From positions 236,766,101 through 236,830,100 of the forward strand of contig CM073590.1 in the NCBI GenBank assembly GCA_037074705.1: a DNA stretch of 64,000 nucleotides, written 5' to 3'. The notes beneath the pieces were generated by a model. The model was not told where the DNA came from. It did not search any database and saw only the letters and a list, made by a program, of their open reading frames with translations. A program made the translations under genes and the position numbers. Shown here one piece after another: positions 34,282 to 46,734 of the stretch. How positions within the stretch are numbered: position 1 is the first letter of the stretch; every line of letters starts with the position of its first letter. The DNA comes from Zhengitettix transpicula. Lineage: Eukaryota; Arthropoda; Insecta; Orthoptera; Tetrigidae.

Positions 34282-36672
34282 GACTAAGACCCTTGTAACC
34301 AAGAAATCGTCAAAGCAGATTAAAAAAGGTTGTTCCTAGACCTACAAGATTACTTGAAAACATAAAATTGTAATAAATTTTTTTACCATAGTAGAATTTT
34401 AAAGGGAGAAAATATCCCCAAAAAATTTGCCTTGATTTTAATTTGTTCAAATTCTGATAGGAAAAGACACAAAGTAACTTTGAAACGTTCAGATATGTTA
34501 TTTTCTTTTAAATTGGTTTCACCTATTAAATATTATTTGTAAACTAAGGTCATATTACTGTTGATTAGTTTTAAATTACAATATTTACACTACTTAAAAC
34601 TATTAAAGTCTGAAAACTAAGTTCTCTTACGACAAAGTCAAATCAGAAATTTTATGCTTACGGGGGAAAAAATCTATTTTTATATTTTTAAACCTGAAAG
34701 TATTAGTTTGAATTTTACTTAATTGGCTAAAAGTCGATTAAAACCATGGCTTTCGTCAATTAATAAAGTCCATCAACTTTGTTCCTTTTGTCACAGCATT
34801 AGCTCTCGAGGTCATAAACGCCATTTATCTCACTCATTTCCAACGTTATTCACCAAAGTTAATTAACGATTTCAAGGGCGAGTTCGCCTTTAATTTTAAG
34901 AGGATGTCAGACGGAGAGGTTTGGGAGTTAAAAAAAAAAGTCCCCCGTGGCTCTTGTACAAAACAAAGCATTGTGTTTCATTTAGCGTCTATTCTTGTCT
35001 TTCTACATTTCCCTTTCTTTCCTCCTAGTCGTTTATTTCCTTCTACGTTCTTGGCTCGCCATAATTAAATGCTGCATTGTCAATTAATTAAAACATATAT
35101 TGACCAAACAAACAGTCGACACATTTTCCAGTGAAATTTAATTTTCTGTAGGTTTTCGCTTTACTACTCCGTATGAATTTTAAGCGAAAGTTTCCCAGGT
35201 ACATAGTTTTCCACTGAGAAATTTAATTTTTAAGGTGGTCGTAACATAATTAAGTATCTATAAATATGTTTGTACGGCAGTCTGCATAGACCTGTTCATC
35301 AAATTTTTTAGCTTTAACAAATAAAGCGATGAAACATTGTTAATTTTTTTTAAAAAACATTGTGACTTAAAATTGGCTGATGTTTATTTATTAATAATTA
35401 AGTGTGAGTGAGGAAGAACAAGCAATTTTGGTAGCATTATTCATTTCATTGGTGAAGTTCATGGGAGCTGGTAACTTGACGTGTTCACAATTGAAATGGC
35501 AGAACCAGATTAATGGACACACAACGTGACGAGGAGGGCAGAGGCCCGGCTTCAGGACGTGGACTTTTCAGATGCACATTTTTTTAGGTGGTTTTGGAGG
35601 AATGTGAAATGTTTTGGTGAACTGGAGCTTTAGATGTCCGCCCACTAACACGACATAGTTCTTCTGCGGATGCATTGACAACACTGATTTAAGTAACATT
35701 CTCTTGATTGATTGTTTTTTTCTGTATTCAAATTATAAAATAAGTACTTTTCTATTTTACAAAGATTATTTATTTGTTTAATTGTTTAATAAAGTTTCTA
35801 ACAATATTAATTTCAACCTCTATTTGTCGCACCAAGGGTTTCGTCATTGAAATAAGGGCTACAGACACAGTTGTATGATCTACTTCATTGAGTCGTTCAA
35901 CATAAAAGGGCTGGATTAATTGGTTTACTTCATAATCTTCTTCTTTACTTCTTGAATTTAATAAACGAAGCTGTCTACACAAAACATGAACAAATCCATA
36001 GAAACAGGATTATTCATTTGACGAAAATACGGGCTAACTCCTCTTAAAATTAAAGGCGAACTCGCCCTTGAAATCGCAATTAACTTTGGTGAAAAACGTT
36101 GGAAATGAGTGAGATAAATGGCGTTTATGACCTCGTGGGCTAATGCTGTGACAAAAGGAACAAAGGTGATGGACTATATTAATCGACGAAACCCATGGTT
36201 TTAATCGACTTTTAGTCAATTAAGTAAAATTCAAACTAATACTTTCAGGTTTAAAAATATAAAAATAGGTTTTTTTCGTAAGCATAAAATTTCTGATTTA
36301 ACTTCGTCGTAAGGTAAATTTAGTTTTCAGACTTTAATAGTTTTAAATAGTGTAAATATTGTAGTTAAAAACTAATCAACAAATTATATGACCTTAGTTT
36401 AAAGACAATATTTAATATGAGAAACAATTCCAATTAAAATAAAATAGCAGAACGTTTCAAAGCTACTTTGTGTATTTTCCTATCAGAATTTGAACAAGTT
36501 AAAAATTAGGAAAAAATTTTTGAGGTTTTTTCTCCCGTTGAATCAGTTTCTTTAAAATTCGCCTATGGTAAAAATTTTTATTACAATTTTATATTTTGAA
36601 ATAATCTTGTAGGTCTGGTAACAACCATTTCTAATCTGCTTTGAGGATTTCTAGGTTACAATGGTCTTAGTC
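34282..36672. mobile_element. Large foldback element, about 620-bp inverted arms
   Basis: 34282-34903 and 36039-36672 are inverted copies. Both carry the outer GACTAAGACC...TTGTAACC, GCAGATTA.AAA.GGTTGTT, ACCTACAAGATTA, a CTGATAGGAAAA...CTTTGAAACGTTC block, ATAAACGCCATTTATCTCAC, and inner TTTCAAGGGCGAGTTCGCC. The inner halves agree better than the outer halves, which have several small indels. The 1.1-kb centre is AT-rich with one 70-codon minus frame (35770-35982) and no transposase. The CTGATAGG...GAAACG block in each arm resembles the PLE ribozyme, so this may be a PLE-derived inverted duplication. Confidence 0.8.
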
Positions 36673-36799
36673 CTTATACATTAATATATTAATAATGTCT
36701 ACACCGAAGCTAATATAAATTTTAGCTTTTTATCCAATTAACAACGAAACGATACAGTTTATGTTAAGTCAGAAGAGAATATATACAATTTTAAAGATC

Positions 36800-37160
36800 A
36801 GTAATTTAGAGGGAATATTCACCGGTGACGTCACTCTGGCGAGAAAAGTAAATATTAGTAACAAAACCAAGCAAATAAAAACAATTTATGGCCTCATACA
36901 GACACTTTTTTTTTATATTATGACGACGTTTCGATACATTTTTTGTATTTTCTTCGGGAATTGACCAAATGAGTCTTGCTTCAATCTTGTTAGCGTCAAG
37001 TCAATAGTCTGCCTCGGATCCTCTTTCAAAACTGTGTAAATTTAATAGCTTGTTTCGTTTTGTTGTGTTAATTTTGTCAATACCTGAAGAAGATACATAA
37101 AAAAGTTATTAAAACGTTGTCATAATATAAAAAATAACAAGTGTCTGTATAAGGGTCATA
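36800..37160. mobile_element. PLE family 2 inverted pair
   Basis: The left ribozyme (minus) is CCGAAGA, stem ATACA/TGTAT and GAAAC (complement of 36928-36932), followed by GTCGTCATAATAT. The right ribozyme (plus) is CTGAAGA (37084-37090), AGATACATAAAAAAGTTATT and AAAAC. The first core has T to C at CTGA; the second has lost G of GAAAC. Both ends are flanked by GTGTCTGTAT in inverse orientation. The element also carries GAATATTCACCGGTGACGTCA at its left, repeated at 59.7 kb. Confidence 0.7.
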
Positions 37161-37310
37161 AATTATTTTTATTAAATCAAAATAGACGTTAAAGTAAAAC
37201 TTTTAAAACCAACTCAAATTAGTTACCCTTAAAAACAGTCGTTGTAAAAGTTTCAAATCCTTTCACAACACCGAAAAAAAATTAAATAATGACTAAGCAT
37301 AAAATATAAT

Positions 37311-37690
37311 TTTTTTAGGGTACCACATGGTGGCAACTCCCCTCTTATAGTATAGGAAGGGATATGAAAAGAGGGATGTTGAAGCGTAGCCAAGGGTTAA
37401 CTAGGGCCCTTGGGCAATAGTTAAGGATCCTACCCGGCATTCACCTGAAAGTGATGCAGGACAACCCCTACAAAACCTGTATCACGTAGGTCGGGCATTA
37501 GGCACTTGAACCACACCCGTCGGATAGCGGGAGAGGGGTTTGCTGTGGGGTCGCAGCTTTCCCCTCTCCGTGCCCTGACCAGTTTAGGAGGCAATTGGCC
37601 GACTGTTCCAATAGAAACAGACACAGCTCGTACCGTATGCCCAAGGTCTTTGACCCCGGAACAAAAACCTCTCAAAACAGGCCGAGGTCT
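37311..37690 (-). mobile_element. Poly(A)-tailed short retroposon, copy 6
   Basis: Minus-strand copy with A tail at 37311-37316 and the same block order as the others. It shows some local changes, such as CGTGCCCTGACC in place of the GCCTCGACC block. The 37430-37675 minus frame is the shadow of the MSAIPIG frame of copies 4 and 5. Confidence 0.75.
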
Positions 37691-37744
37691 GCTCTTCGAC
37701 TAAAATTTAATAGGTCTGGTACTACAAATCTGTCTGTGATTTAG

Positions 37745-37805
37745 AGGGAATACCCGTCGATGACGTCACTCAACTAAGAAAATAAATATTTGTAACAAAA
37801 CAAGT
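37745..37805. repeat. 60-bp repeat with TGACGTCA
   Basis: GGGAATACCCGTCGATGACG, TCACTC and AATATTTGTAACAAAAC match 36811-36865 and, inverted, 59714-59770. It is a fragment of PLE family 2. Confidence 0.6.
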
Positions 37806-37809
37806 AATT

Positions 37810-39370
37810 TTTGGAACAGAACTGCAGTAAACATTTAAATTCTTTTTATATTTAAAAATGAGCAATATGAAAAAGAAACCGCTAGGAAAATATTTTAATA
37901 AGGAAAAATCACAACATGGAATGTTGGAATATAAATTAATTCTAGTGAATATACACTTACCTGTTAACCTCATATTTAAAACGTAATATTTCAGAATCAA
38001 ATTTTAATATAAGCTGTTGGCAAATAAAATGTTACAATTTTTAACCGAAAGAAGAATTACTTCAACCAATACGTTCCGCTGAAAATATTTATTTGGTATT
38101 CAACCTTTTATAGTTTTTTTTTTCATTATATTTCTTAAATAATTTTTTTACATACATTTGAAGAGGCGCTGTAAACGAAGGGAAGAAACATTATGCATGT
38201 GAAAATTTGAAAACTCTGTTAATTATATTTAATAAAAGTAAGATAATAGGTTCAATTTTTAATTATATTAAATATAAATAAATATTTTTCCCACAATGAA
38301 AAACGTAACTTTATTCCAACTGATTCCAGAGAATTAAAATATTGGCTCGACTAATGAATATACTTCGAGAAGACTTCGATAATTAATTCTACCTCATAAA
38401 TTGAGTTTGGAACAATAATTTTTAAAATTGGAATCAACGTACTCCTAGACATTTTGGTAATTATTTTTTCAATAAGAATAAGAAGATTGTAATTATACAT
38501 AACAAAGGTAATGATAATTTTTTAAAAAACTGTTGTGAAGTAGGTAAATTTTAATTTTCAGTTACAGAAACATTATACAGTGCCGATGGATAAAATATCT
38601 TAAACCTTAAAGGATAATATTTTACCTATCATCGATCTTCTTCGTATTTTTTTCTCGTGTAGTAAAAATATGTCTTGTTATTATGTAAATATGTAGACTG
38701 ATGTTTTGACGAACACGCTCCAACCTTTCGCTTTCTTTCTTTCTTTTTTTTTTTATTGAGAACTCCGCTTCGCTTTAAGATCATCTGGCCTGGAATCAAT
38801 ACTCCGTGCGGCTGCATCCTTGAGTGAATTATCAGCCACGGCCTGACAGTATTTGAATTTATGTAGGGGTGGAGGTGAAAAATATCGTTCCCAAGGCAGC
38901 CTTACACAACATCGTCAAAGATCGAAGACTATTTCCATGTGAGAGATTTTTTTAAAAAAAGAGTGTAATTCGCTTCACATGGACATTTTCTGTGATATAT
39001 ATACGTCCAATATTTTGGTATTTTACTCCCGCAATTCAGTGAGAAACGATTGACAAGTATAGATTATGAGTAATCAGTTCGCATCTCAGTGATAACAAAT
39101 TATGACGTAGGAAAGATTAAACCTAATAGTCAGGAGACCAAAACATATAGAAATTCCATATAAAATATATTAAAACAATTCCGTCAGAATGGCTAAAAGT
39201 AGATTATAATTGACGTAGAAACCTCAAAATGTTTAGTATTTTTAGAAAACCTCAAAATATATTTTATATTTATTTAGTCATCCAGTAGGACAAGTCAATC
39301 AATTCTTAAATTGAAAGATAAAAAGGCACAACAGTGGAGTACATTGACATTTGCAAACATTTTAAGTAAA
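37810..39370. other. AT-rich stretch, no gene seen
   Basis: Short frames only. The patch 38640-38960 is slightly more balanced but has no recognisable content. Confidence 0.5.
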
Positions 39371-39380
39371 TGGTTTAACA

Positions 39381-40142
39381 ATCTATATATCTTTTATATA
39401 ATAAAAAATTATGTATGCTTGTATGTATGTATGTATTTACGTTAATTTCTATACAAATTTAAACGCGTTGACAGATTGCAACAAAAATTGGTACATATAT
39501 TTTTAAATACACGCAAAACGGTACTGTTGGGGTCAGCATAAAAATAGAAAGAATTATAAATGAAAAATGTGATATTGTGAACAATACTGCGCGCCAAGAT
39601 ACCGTGACGTCACGCGAGAGGTGGAGAGAGACGTTACTACGCGACGAACAAAGGAAATAGTTCCTTTTTCCGTAATGAAATAAAGCAGAAATATTTTCAT
39701 TGCATAATTTTATCCAATAATACTCCATCGGATGATAATAAAAAAAACAATAAGAAATACTTTACGATCCTTGCGGATAATGTAAGTTAATTTTCGCGCC
39801 ATATTAGTGACTCCAATATGGCGACTATTTGTTTACATTGTGACTCTAGTTAACAATTTCATCCATTTAACCTTTCGTGATGTCTGAAAACTGAGGGACA
39901 ATTATATCCTGCAATACTCGAAGAGTATATTTAAAAAGAGATTCGGAAGTATGTTTGTTGGGACTGATGCAATAAAATTCAACGTATTTTACAGTTGATA
40001 AATTAATGCACTATCGGTCGAACTGGGAATTAGGAACAGTTAGATTTAGGTTAAATCACTTCTTGACTAAAGAATATAGAACTACATATTTTTTCTGGTT
40101 TATATAAATAGGTACACGGGCAACGCCGGGCACACAGCTAAT
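39381..40142 (+). mobile_element. Non-autonomous Helitron, copy 2
   Basis: The 5' side reads TCTATATATC then TATATAATAAAA and TGTATGTATGTATGTATTTACG. The 3' end is GGGCAACGCCGGGCACACAG followed by CTAAT (40138-40142), a CTRRT terminus. It shares the interior TGACGTCACGCGAGAG and AATAAAGCAGAAATATTTT blocks with copy 1, and TTAGGTTAAATCACTTCTTGACTAA (in two parts) with the minus-strand fragment at 47.5 kb. Length is about 760 bp with no coding capacity. Confidence 0.75.
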
Positions 40143-40338
40143 AAAGTAATTACAAACAGATAAATTAATAAATAAAGTTAACACTAGGATTTTGTTTTCG
40201 TTACAGCATTCGACTTGTGTAAAAATAAGTTACTATGAATATTTGGGGAAAAAAAGAACAACTTACTCAATTGAAGTTTTAAAAAAAATAAGTCTTTCAT
40301 ATGTATAATATTATAATGTGAGTGAAAACATTATATAA

Positions 40339-40868
40339 TGTAGTGAATAACATCGGTAAGTGGCCGCTCTTTTCCGCGGGCCTGAGAAGGAATTAATTAA
40401 AAGTGCACGTGCGCCCGAGAGGCCCCAAGAAGCCGAGGGTCCGCGTTCTTTTTTTTGCATCGTTTGGGGGGGGGAGGTTGGAGTAAGGGCATATATTCCG
40501 AATCCGGAAGACTGACCAGAGAGGACATAAAGTGGAGTGAGAGAGGCGAGAGGGGCCAAAATTTGGCTAGTGGGTAGCGAACAAAAGTTTTGGAGTGTGG
40601 ACGTCCATCGCGTGGATGTCGAAGAAGGAGATCGTGGGGTGCTACAAAACCAGTGATCCGCTGCAAGTCGGCTGATCCTACGAGATAAAGTAAGGGTCAC
40701 TATTAATGTAAGTGCCTTTAGACGTTAAAAAAATTTTTACACAGTATGGAACTAAGCTCTGTTTATGAATTTCCAGCGAGCCGCCCACATTACCATGTAG
40801 AGAAGGAGGATTTCATTAACCAAGCCGGAGCTAAGTATTGTTAAATTTTTGCAGACTATATGTATATC
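40339..40868 (+). mobile_element. LTR-like repeat, family A copy 2
   Basis: Matches 26570-27119 over its full length from TGTAGTGAATAA to ATATGTATATC. No primer binding site follows; the next bases are CCCGACGAAACT. It is a solo LTR or one cut short by the next element. The minus-strand frame 40311-40700 is a shadow. Confidence 0.6.
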
Positions 40869-41400
40869 CCCGACGAAACTCCTACTGATTTTAGATGACT
40901 GATGTCCAACTGATTACTCTCGGCCACCTAGCTTGGCCTACCATCCGATGATCTCTTTTTACGTCTGCTGACTCGAACTTCACTCTCCTACGACTTTCTC
41001 GTACAGGTTCTGCTACTACACTCCACTCCTTACAACTCTCACGACTAACTCGTCTGAGGTCTCCTGTCTAACTGTGCTCACTTCCGTCCAGCTGCCCTCT
41101 TATTTATATCCCGGCTCCAGAATATTCCCTTGTTTTCACAGTTGTTTAGAAATTTCATGTTCGCCAAACAACACCAGCTGTTGGATTTCTCCCGCTCCGA
41201 GAGCCACCCAATCAATTTAAATATGAATCTCCTTTTAATATAATTGCGTCGTCCATCTGTTATCATGCCTTTCAGGGTTCCGCTGTCAAGATGTAGGTCC
41301 AACCATTTATCCCTAAGAACCGCAAAAATGCCCAATTATCGTCCTCCCTTTCTCTAAGAGCCACTTATCCATCATTTTATCATTATATTTTATATGTACA
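40869..41400 (-). mobile_element. LTR-like block, family B
   Basis: Read on the minus strand it has a promoter-like GGGATATAAATAAGAGG followed by a G/A-rich leader (CAGGAGACC, GAGTTAGTCGTGAGAG, GTAGTAGCAGAACC), which looks like the promoter and R region of an LTR. Its 3' end meets the family-A LTR directly. Only one copy is seen here, so it remains a composition-and-architecture call. Confidence 0.35.
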
Positions 41401-41485
41401 AACCACTCAAAGGTCCCCAGTCTGAGTTGGTAAACAAATCTGATAAAAATAAAAACAAAATTCATGTCCTTCTTTACTGGTTATT

Positions 41486-41515
<30 letters not shown>

Positions 41516-41519
<4 letters not shown>

Positions 41520-41950
41520 AGAGATTACAAATATGTAACGAAATATTAATAAATTGTTTCGTTAATTATTCGCCGCGTAATTTTGAGGCCAGAGCATTGT
41601 TTGGCGCAAGAATGCAGAGACTATGGGTGCTGCGAACTGTTGGCGAGAAAGCTCTTATAATATGCTCGGAATTTTAGCAGAGTTATTAAACACTTAGGTA
41701 GTCATAGAGCAGTATGTAGTCAGAAAAACTCAGACATTCAATGAGCTGGGAGTGTTTGGGAGCCTGCGGAATACTGAGATATTCAGGAGCAGTGAGTGTG
41801 TTTTGGAGGATCTTACCATTGGTAGACCATGACAATACGAATTCAGCGAAGTAGAAAGGCGCCGTAAGTGTTGGAAAGTGTCACGAGGATAAAATCAGTG
41901 CTATGACCTGTCAATTAAATTTATTGTTCAATAAAAATTAAATAATGACG
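41516..41950 (+). mobile_element. LTR-like block, family C
   Basis: It begins TGTAGAGATTACA after an (AT)n run, and has CTCTTATAATATGCTCGG (TATA-like), a G-rich transcribed-looking stretch with GTGAGTGTG, and an AATAAA signal near 41932. This is typical LTR order, but no partner or target-site duplication was found. Confidence 0.3.
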
Positions 41951-43279
41951 CGTGCACAAACCAGAGCAGCTCTAAATAAATGGTATGTAAAAACACTAAC
42001 ATTTTTCAGTAAACCTTTACGTAAATATCGTCTACCGACAGATTAATATATCTTTTCAGATTTCTAATAGTTTTTTTTATTAGTATAAAATTTTATTATT
42101 GTAAAATTAATTGTTTTTACTGTCCTTATTAGCGATAAGCGGCCCTGAAAGTTAGATTCTCATAAAAGCTGAAGCATATAAAATGTGAATTCAACGACGA
42201 TAAAATTTGTCAAATAAATAATTTTTGTTATCTTATTACAATTTATAATTTCAACGTAAACTTCCTTCCATTTTTCCTTTCAATAAAATAATGTTTTACC
42301 ACTTAATTTGTCTCTAGCGTTGTGGCATATTTGTTTGTAATCGATTTTATATATTACAATATATATCTAGTAAAGTTACCTTTTATATAAGTAAATAAAA
42401 CGCTAACGAGTTAAACGTATGAAACGTAGAAAAGGCTTGAAGAATTTCAATTAAATCCCTTACATGTATTTCTAATTTATCAAGGTAAGATATAAGCTAC
42501 AAACGTAGCCAAATTTCAGACGGTAGCTTAGAAGATGACATTGAAATATTACAACGTCTTTGTAGGATTACTATCGGTACTTGTGTAGGTCGTAGAGGAA
42601 AGGTACCAACGGCGAATTAGTAAAATGTCAAGAAAATCTCTGCAACATGTTACAGAACAATAATTAAATCTGTTACTTTATTTGGTTAGGATCATAGTGA
42701 CACATATAATATTAGGTGGATTGAGACATAAATTTTAAATTCTTGAGTGACTTTAAAATTACGCACTAAGACCCGAATGCGCATAAACAAAGTTGTCTTC
42801 CCAATCCATCAGGTATGTTTATTGCGCTAATAAGTACCATTTTATGGTGACTGCGACACACAATGCTAAAAGTTTGTCAGCTGCGGGCTAGATGATGAGG
42901 ATACGGAGAACTTGTTTCAATAGAAATGACGCCAGGACGAAATTTTCAGATATAATGAGCAGTATAAAAATAGATGAACAACGGAACAGATCTATAAAGT
43001 CCTTAGTTTCATTTATTGCATTAAAGTCGTTAGATTTTGGTTATAAATAACACGTCCACACAATAAGAGTTAAGTAAAATAGTTGCCGAGGAGAGAACTA
43101 TGAAATTACTATGGTGGTGAAGAATTGGGATCGAACCAGCAGATAATTAAGCCGCAGACAACAGTGTTTAAAGAATCACAAAAATATATCAGTATCTTTT
43201 AATGTAAAATTCACAATAAATTTTTCATATATATTGTAATATGCACTTAATGAAAATGTCGTTTAATAAATGAAAATAA

Positions 43280-44185
43280 TTGATAAATTTTACAATCAAA
43301 AGATTTATTGTGGCAATAACTCAAACAATTACAATATATAATATTGAATTTCTCAGGGACTTCACTGGGTTTGATAATGGACAAATCAATAATATTTATA
43401 ATCTTATCATCAACAAATTACAATTAAAAGAAAAAGAAATTTACTCGTCAATTAAACTAGAACGAAGTTTAATTGTGAACGAAATTAAAAGTAAAAAGAT
43501 TGACTTTGATTAACAATTTTAATCGAAAAGAGAACGAAATCTGACGGCTATATTTCACTTACTTTTACATAATTAATTGAATTTTTAATTGTTACTCACG
43601 TCTGCCCAGCATTCCAGCGTACCTTTAATTTTCGAAAACACTATTGCGGATTTTACACTGCTTCTACTAAACTCACAGATTCTACACCAAATTTTTAAGC
43701 CAAAATTTTTTATATCATGTCAGGAACTCGGATGATCCTCCTTTCGGCATCTATCGGTTGACCGCTCGCCTTAGGTAAATTCTGCGATTTTTTGATTGGG
43801 TAGTCTTTATTGTTCCGGACTTAAACCGAAACTTTTGCTATTTTGGCCGGCTATAGACAAAAAACTGCTTTTTGTTAGCAGGTTTCGACGTTATACTTTT
43901 ATGAATGTTTTACTTTGTCCTGCTAATTGTAAACCCTGTTGAATTCTCCTTCCAAAAGATTTTATACCTCAACGAGGTCTTTCCGTGAACTCTCTCTCAC
44001 CAAATATCCATGCGAACTGTACTCCTCAATATCTTAATGCAAACTGTACTCCCGCCTCGCAATTTGAGCGCGCATACGCCATTTTGACGGACTTTCCGAC
44101 AAAGGAACAGAGCTGGATTTCTATTGTTATTTTAAAGCTCCTACCGCTACAAAGGATTTCTCAAACAATTTAGATTTTTAATTTC
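43280..44185 (-). mobile_element. LTR-like repeat, family D copy 1
   Basis: This segment and 54990-55845 share landmarks in the same order: GAATTTCTCA, TATGTTTGATA-like sequence, ACAAAT.CAAT, a run of AAAAGTAAAA, TACTCACG, GATTCTACAC and TGGATTTCT-like ends. On the minus strand an AATAAA signal (complement of 43297-43303) sits near the far end, as in an LTR. Identity is low, so the copies are old. The short plus frames inside (43280-43513, 43985-44173) show no domain. Confidence 0.4.
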
Positions 44186-45070
44186 ACAATTAATGTCTTA
44201 ATTAATTGGCATTATAATATATATGCAATTTCGTGGCAATTATAACACCACGAAGATCACTCTGCTTGTAATTTGATTTGATTTATTTATTCCATTAGTC
44301 GTCGCATGAGGAAACAGGATGCGTCAATACATAAAACTGCAATATAAGATAATTGAATGCTACAATTACAAATAACTAGAAGTTAACATAAACATACTAA
44401 AATTGGGAAACACAAATTTCCTTGTTCAACATAAGTAAAATATATTATTAATAATAAAAATAATAATTATTTAACTATATCAAGGGCAGAAAATAATATT
44501 TACAGTTCTAATAAAAAAAATTCAAAACGTACTGGTAAATAATTAATGATTCAAGAACTAACCACCATAAAATACAGAATCACACACAGAATAAACACGC
44601 ACATTAGAAGGAAACACAAACCATGGACAAGTCACTTCACGAAACAGAGGGACGAGGAATCTGCCCAGGTCGTACACGCAACAAACAAAAGAGCGGAAAA
44701 GACAAACAGAGACTCAGTAAGTTATGAAATAAGTAGTTATTATTAGCAACATATTGGCCACTATTGAATTTTTTTTTTTAAAAAAAGTAATTATTGGGGG
44801 AAGGATCGAGAAACTCCTGCACTGAGTAAAACACCGGCGCCTTACAGAAGAATAATTTTACATTGAATCCTAAAACTCCTGTAGTTATTATTGTTCTTAA
44901 CATCTGGAGAAAGACTATTGTATAAAACTACACTAGAATTGTGAATACTTTTCGGGTAGAGAGAAAAGATTTTAGACTTGAGCGATTTCTAGTCTTATAA
45001 TTGTATCTTATTATTTTAGTAACATTTTATTTTTGAAAATTTAAAACTGTAAGGAAACTAATTAAAAACC
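44186..45070. other. AT-rich stretch, possible LINE 3' fragment
   Basis: TTTATTTATTCCATTAGTCG followed by TCGCATGAGGAAACAGGATG (about 44281-44323) resembles the 3' end of a minus-strand non-LTR element. I cannot name it. The rest is featureless. Confidence 0.25.
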
Positions 45071-45079
45071 TTTGAATTT

Positions 45080-45285
45080 TTACATAAATTCCAAGCCATC
45101 GTTGTGTTTTGGGTACGTGTAGTGCGATAAGAGGATTGGTGGAGTCTTTCCTCGTACATTGAAGCAAATGGCACACGAGTCACTTGGCTTAGTCGTTTGT
45201 ATCCGGTGTGTTTTAGCTAGTGAGGTTTCTCCAACGTTACCGTTTCCCGATAGTGGCCGAAGAAATTGGCCGAGGGAAGGAGGGA

Positions 45286-45317
<32 letters not shown>

Positions 45318-45560
45318 CGTAGATTCCAGACCCAGCTGCGAAGAAGACTTCGCGAAATCGTTTCTTTTGTGCGCGTGCGGGGTTGCAAAGACGCCGTCCG
45401 CAGCTGTGAAAGGCCTCGGGCACGAGGCTCATCAACATGGACAAACACTGCCTCTGTCCCGAGAAGCCTTTATGGAGGAGGCCTTCCAAGCTAACTAACA
45501 CCACCCGCCAAATCGTGGACATCAATTTATAATTACACCAGAGCGGCGCGCGCACAAAAT
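45080..45560. other. GC-rich patch with (TG)n microsatellite
   Basis: CpG-rich sequence with a (TG)13 run at 45289-45315 that keeps several frames open on both strands (45080-45448 -, 45159-45494 +, 45217-45555 -). No translation has a recognisable domain. A promoter or exon is possible, but nothing proves it. Confidence 0.35.
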
Positions 45561-45834
45561 AAACCTGACACGTTGACGTGAAAGGGACGTTACATTTGAT
45601 TATTGACGTGACGTGGATGTCTGCAGGGGTGAATTAAAATTATTTCAATCATTCACTGGGTAGCAGGGAAAAAAAAGAGGAAAAAAATTAGATATTTTCA
45701 AAGACAGTCCGGAAAACTGAAGCGACTCCAGAACAATCTAGTGTTTAAACATATTTAAAGTAACTGAAATATTGAGTAAAAATTAAATATTATTTACATA
45801 AAAAGTTTTTAAAATGAAAATATTTACGTCTGAT

Positions 45835-46040
45835 TGATATTAATGAATAAGAATGACAGCCAATTCATAAAAAAATGTTAATATAAATACCACACAACGT
45901 TTCTTGGATCATTGTCCCTTTTGCAAGAGCTAAGAAGAGCCTAGAGCGACACAACTGCACTTACAAGGATCCCAGAAACGTTGTGTGGTATTTATATTAA
46001 TCTTTTTGTCTGAATTAGCTATCTTTCTTATTCATTAAAA
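45835..46040. mobile_element. PLE family 1 inverted pair, half-ribozymes
   Basis: The left minus arm carries the tail and GAAAC (complement of 45899-45903) plus the GAGCCTAGAGCGACACAACT block. The right plus arm starts abruptly at CAAGGATCCCAGAAACGTTG (GAAAC 45975-45979) and lacks the CTGANGA half. Confidence 0.65.
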
Positions 46041-46234
46041 AGTTTTTAATTACAGTAATTTTTTTCCATTGAACTCTGAATTATACTTACAATTTTAGCC
46101 TTCTACAGATGTCTTACAACCCCCAAACCTAACTAAATATTAATTCACAAATAAATTAACGTCTGTTAAAATTAATAATGCTAAAATATATTCAGAGAAA
46201 CAGAAAACCTATGTTCATAATAACAAGAAAGACA

Positions 46235-46395
46235 GCCACCAAATAGAGACAAAATAAATGATACTTGTTCCTTTCATCAGGTGCTAAGAAGAGCCTAGAG
46301 CGACAACAACTGCAGTAGTCAGTTGACAAAATTTAAAAGATTAACCGACTAGTGTAGTTGTGTCGCTCTAGGCTCTCATCCTTACCATTATTTTT
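46235..46395. mobile_element. PLE family 1 fragment pair
   Basis: A minus-strand CTGATGA (complement of 46274-46280) with AAGGAACAAG and the GAGCCTAGAGCGAC block faces a plus-strand TGTGTCGCTCTAGGCTCT block. The distal ribozyme halves are missing in both arms. Confidence 0.55.
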
Positions 46396-46734
46396 TTGTC
46401 AACCAGACACAAATTTTTCATTTTAACATTTAACGCCTGTAGTTTTCTTTAGCGTTTTCTATTTCTTTCTAACGTTTATATTACGTCTTTTCTCAATTAT
46501 ATTTTGCTCACTTTCGACTTTAATATTTATTGCAGTTTTAAAACTTGGGTAAAAGTTTTAAACGAATTAATTATTGCGAGAATCTAGCGTGAGTTCTTTC
46601 TTAATTGCAGACAATTTTTGCCAGCTCATTTACAACATTTATTCTTTCTTTAATCCCAAACTTTTATATAAGTACAATGACAAAAAAAAATTTTTACTGT
46701 TACGAACCCTAAACTTGTAAATCCAAGACATACG

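Noticed and set aside
43130..43170. tRNA gene on the minus strand
   Set aside because: Only a B-box-like GGTTCGATCCC is present; no A box or acceptor stem fits.
45217..45555. 112-codon minus frame with a Thr-His repeat
   Set aside because: The repeat is a translated (CA)n microsatellite and the frame is open on the other strand too.
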